In this document: in pieces, positions 61,509 to 64,000 of the stretch
Layout: every line of letters begins with the position of its first letter
Numbering within the stretch: the first letter of the stretch is position 1
From: Stappia albiluteola
GTDB taxonomy: Bacteria; Pseudomonadota; Alphaproteobacteria; Rhizobiales; Stappiaceae
Assembly: GCF_014050225.1 (NCBI RefSeq)
Contig: NZ_JACFXV010000067.1
Location: 119,419-183,418, forward strand
Length of the DNA stretch: 64,000 nucleotides
Direction: 5' to 3'
Notes under the pieces: generated by a model
Told to the model about the DNA's origin: nothing
What the model saw: the letters and a program-made list of their open reading frames with translations, nothing else
The model's database searches: none
Program-made: the position numbers and the translations under genes

Positions 61509-62018
61509 TTAGAATTGACGCATCGTAAGAGGTGTTTTTACGTCGTAATTCGACGGCAGAAGTTCATCGATCTCGCTTTGTTTGTGGCCGTTTACGATAG
61601 CGGTCAATGTGGCTGCCAGATAGGTTTGCGGGTCAATCGCATTGAACTTGCAGGTCTCGATGAGTGAGGCGATCGCCACCCTGTTTTCAGCTCCCGCCTC
61701 ATGACCTGAAAAGAGAGCGTTTTTCCTGTTGAGTGCGATGGGTCTGATGGTTCGTTCAACGGCGTTGTTGTCGATCTCCATCCGCCCGTCGGTCAGGAAC
61801 AGGCAGAAGCCCGCCCAGTATTTGGCGATGTATTTGAGGGCCTCGCCCAGGGGCGATTTGGCAGCGACACGAGCGCGATGGCGCCAGCCATTTTTCCATA
61901 TCGGTGTGGAGCCGGTTTGGGCGATTTCAACCAGCTTGCGGCGGGCATGTGCCCAGCAATAGGCCAGCCGGATATCCGGTCCTACCCGATCGGCTCGTCG
62001 CGCCCGGAAATTACACAA
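61509..62018 (-). pseudogene. IS66-family transposase relic
   Basis: The open frame matches only parts of an IS66 TnpC protein: LAYCWAHARRKLVEIAQTGS and, after a jump, RMEIDNNAVERTIRPIALNR with KNALFSGHEAGAENRVAIAS and the usual tail IASLIETCKFNAIDPQTYLA. A central stretch of some tens of residues normally found between these parts is missing and the N-terminal two thirds are absent. No end repeats were recognised. It is a dead fragment lying between the two DUF1254 genes. Confidence 0.88.
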
Positions 62019-62107
62019 AAATACTTACGTAACGTCATTTTCTGATGTTAGGCTCCCGATATTCTACGGTTGCGAAATTAAATCGCTAATCAAAGGGGTG
62101 CCATAAA

Positions 62108-63715
62108 TTGCAGTACTCAGTCTTTACAAGCGGGGGAGCGCTTGCGCTCCTTCTTTCGTCGATCCTGCTGACGAATGCTTCTGCGGAAACGCCAGCCTCG
62201 ATCACCACGCCCGATACGGTCGAAACACACCTGGGGACTTTGACGTTCAAGGACGGCGCACCGGGCGCGGACACCGCCGCCAAGATCTACGACAATCTCG
62301 ACTTCGTTTATGCCTTCCGCGCCTTCACCGATACCATCCAGGGCGTGAGCGTCGAGGCTGCACGACAGGGGTTCGAAAGCGCCGGGGTAAAGGACAACGA
62401 GGTCCTGATATTCTCGGAACTGATGGATTCCTCGTCACTGTTCCTCACTGCAAACGCGGACACGGTCTATTTCCTCGGCTTTCTCGATCTCTCAAATGGC
62501 CCGATGGTGGTCGAGACGCCGCCCGAGGCGCTCGGCACCTTCGATGACATGTGGTTCCGCTGGGTCATCGATTTTGGCCGGCCCGGTCCCGACAGGGGAG
62601 AGGGTGGCAAGTATTTGCTGGTAGGGCCGGGCTATGACGGCCCCATGCCCGAGGGCGGCTTCTATGTCGGCCACTCCCGCACAAACCGCGTCCTGATGCT
62701 TGGTCGGTCCTTCCTCAAGGACGATGACCCGGCCGCTCCGGTCGAGGTGATCAAGTCGACGACCAAGATATATCCCTACGTCCCCGGGGCGGTGGGGACC
62801 TCGATCGCACGCTTCCTTGAAGGCGGCATCGAACTGGCTGCGAACGCCGATCCCAAGACACCGGTGTTTCACGAAGGCACCGGACTTGTGATCAATACGA
62901 TCCCGCCGAACGACTACAGCTACTACGAGATGCTCAACGACCTGGTGCAGGCCGAACCCGCCGAGGTCATCGACCCCGAGCTCATGGGGCCGATAGCCGC
63001 CATTGGCATCGAGAAGGGCAAGGAATTCGCACCCGATGACCGGATGAAGAAAATCCTGACAGACGCAGTGGCGGTCGCAAACGCGACGGGCAGGACGCTC
63101 GGCTTCGATCCGCGGAACCCGAACTGGTTCTACTATGAGGGCTCGTACTGGTGGAACCCGCTGTTCCTCGGCGGCTACAAGTTCGAGACGCCTTTGCCGC
63201 AGATTACCGCCCAGGGCGCGAAACCCTATCCGCCGACCGGGTATCGCCAGAACAGCGCCCGCACCTCGTTCTTCTACAATGCCACGGGCATCACGCCGGC
63301 GATGGCCATGCGGTTGACGGGGGTCGGATCGCAATATCTGTTTGCCACGAAGGACGCGAACGGCGACTTCTTCGACGGCGCGAAGACCTACAAGGTCACG
63401 TTGCCCAAGGACATACCGGCGGCGGCGTTCTGGTCCTTCACGCTCTATGACAATCAGACGCGCTCGATGCTGGTGACACCGCAAAAGTACCCGCGTGCCG
63501 GCAGCCAAAGCTATCCGTCACCTGCTGCCGAAGCTGCGGAGGACGGGACGACGACAGTCTGGTTCGCGCCGGAGCAGCCCGAAGGCGTAGCGCGCGGCAA
63601 CTGGATCCAGACCGATCCGCAAAAGGGCTGGGTCACCATCCTGCGGCTCTACAGTCCGCTTGCGTCGTTCTTCGACAAGTCCTGGCGGCCAAGCGAGATC
63701 GAAGTGGTCGAATAG
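62108..63715 (+). CDS. DUF1254/DUF1214 exported protein, copy 2
   Basis: 535 residues with a probable TTG start at 62108 after AAGGGGTGCC. A signal peptide is seen at 1-26 (LALLLSSILLTNASA). The same domains as copy 1 are in the same order: SELMDSSSLFLTANADTVYF, NDYSYYEMLNDLVQAEP, TSFFYNATGITPAMAMRLTG and GVARGNWIQTDPQKGWVTIL. The C-terminal 60 residues are nearly identical in the two copies while the N-terminal halves differ more. They arose by duplication and are divergently transcribed. The function is unknown. A terminator follows the stop after about 100 bases. Confidence 0.85.
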   Translation: MQYSVFTSGGALALLLSSILLTNASAETPASITTPDTVETHLGTLTFKDGAPGADTAAKIYDNLDFVYAFRAFTDTIQGVSVEAARQGFESAGVKDNEVLIFSELMDSSSLFLTANADTVYFLGFLDLSNGPMVVETPPEALGTFDDMWFRWVIDFGRPGPDRGEGGKYLLVGPGYDGPMPEGGFYVGHSRTNRVLMLGRSFLKDDDPAAPVEVIKSTTKIYPYVPGAVGTSIARFLEGGIELAANADPKTPVFHEGTGLVINTIPPNDYSYYEMLNDLVQAEPAEVIDPELMGPIAAIGIEKGKEFAPDDRMKKILTDAVAVANATGRTLGFDPRNPNWFYYEGSYWWNPLFLGGYKFETPLPQITAQGAKPYPPTGYRQNSARTSFFYNATGITPAMAMRLTGVGSQYLFATKDANGDFFDGAKTYKVTLPKDIPAAAFWSFTLYDNQTRSMLVTPQKYPRAGSQSYPSPAAEAAEDGTTTVWFAPEQPEGVARGNWIQTDPQKGWVTILRLYSPLASFFDKSWRPSEIEVVE

Positions 63716-63821
63716 CGCGGGCGGCGGATGCCCGCGATGGTCTCGATCGCAGCCGTTCGCTCCATTTTTCAACGAATGGCTGCTCTCCGCCGGAAGCGCC
63801 TGTCGCCTTCCTCGGCAAGAC

Positions 63822-63857
63822 AAAACCCGCCCGATCGTCTTCGATCGGGCGGGTTTT
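63822..63857. terminator. Bidirectional rho-independent terminator
   Basis: AAAACCCGCCCGATCG (63822-63837) pairs perfectly with CGATCGGGCGGGTTTT (63842-63857) around TCTT. It separates copy 2 of the DUF1254 gene from the convergent nrdJ. Confidence 0.92.
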
Positions 63858-63886
63858 CTAATTGACGTCGAACCGTCCAACCCCGG

Positions 63887-64000
63887 TCAGCTGCAGCCGC
63901 TGGTCGAGCCGCAGGTGTCGCACTTCAGGCAGGTGCCGTTGCGCACCATGGTGAAGTTGCCGCATTCCGGGCAGCTTTCGCCTTCGTAGCCCTTCATCCG
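63887..64000 (-). CDS. nrdJ: B12-dependent ribonucleotide reductase, C-terminal end (partial)
   Basis: The last 37 codons before a TGA at 63889-63887; the rest lies beyond the window. The sequence reads RMKGYEGESCPECGNFTMVR followed by NGTCLKCDTCGSTSGCS. This cysteine-rich zinc-ribbon-like tail, with paired C-x-x-C motifs, is the usual C-terminus of class II (adenosylcobalamin) ribonucleotide reductases of Rhizobiales. These enzymes make deoxynucleotides and re-reduce the active-site disulfide through such C-terminal cysteines. No start or other domain can be judged here. Confidence 0.85.
   Translation of the reverse strand, partial: RMKGYEGESCPECGNFTMVRNGTCLKCDTCGSTSGCS

Overview
The window is high-GC DNA (roughly 60-65 % by eye) with Shine-Dalgarno-led genes in tight operons. 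It comes from an alphaproteobacterium, most likely of the order Hyphomicrobiales (Rhizobiaceae/Phyllobacteriaceae type). The reasons are an Agrobacterium-like galacturonate/galactarate pathway, paired TRAP transporters, a Paracoccus/rhizobium-type narR-narKGHJI locus, a RIME-like palindromic repeat and the C-terminus of a B12-dependent ribonucleotide reductase. No rRNA, tRNA, CRISPR array or complete insertion sequence was seen. The species cannot be fixed from the sequence alone.

Layout. 0-3.7 kb: stress and low-oxygen style genes (CBS-domain protein, PHB-depolymerase-like hydrolase, phosphoribosyltransferase, dodecin, an HPF/RaiA-cold-shock fusion, a VOC protein). 3.7-4.8 kb: an Asp-box beta-propeller. 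4.8-12.6 kb: uronate/aldarate catabolism, with gli, gci and kdgD on the minus strand, a FadR/GntR regulator, and a TRAP transporter plus uronate dehydrogenase on the plus strand. 12.6-14.1 kb: LysR and DoxX. 14.2-23.1 kb: a second GntR-controlled TRAP operon with a hydroxyacid dehydrogenase, a RraA-like protein, a secreted MRJP-type propeller, a KDG-type kinase, an SDR and a cupin; the substrate is unknown. 23.1-25.9 kb: a small mobile-element relic, an arylsulfatase and an outer-membrane channel-like protein. 26.1-31.7 kb: reactive-sulfur handling (two-Cys CRP-type regulator, YgaP-like membrane protein, persulfide-dioxygenase-like MBL protein, a DUF442-SQR fusion, a SulP transporter). 31.7-36.1 kb: L-fucose-type oxidation genes, OsmC, a GlxA-type regulator and the decayed 3' end of a second aldo/keto reductase. 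36.2-40.0 kb: PRC-barrel protein, matrixin-type protease, MFS exporter and arylamine N-acetyltransferase.

40.5-45.7 kb holds the least explained material. It is a four- or five-gene cassette encoding two related glycine-rich (collagen-like or polyglycine-helix-like) proteins, a 502-residue Ser/Thr-rich beta protein and a 314-residue protein with a very basic N-terminus. I recognise no established system in it. 45.7-58.3 kb is respiratory nitrate reduction: narR, a fused narK, narGHJI and a parvulin, then a hemerythrin-like protein and a beta-carbonic anhydrase in the same tight series. Perfect FNR-type boxes lie in front of narR and narK. 58.3-64 kb: a RIME-like repeat, a zeta-toxin/ParD-like toxin-antitoxin pair, two divergent DUF1254 paralogs around an IS66 transposase relic, and the 3' end of nrdJ.

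Assignments rest on remembered family motifs and gene order, not on database searches. Starts were chosen by ribosome-binding site and family length, and alternatives are stated where they matter.
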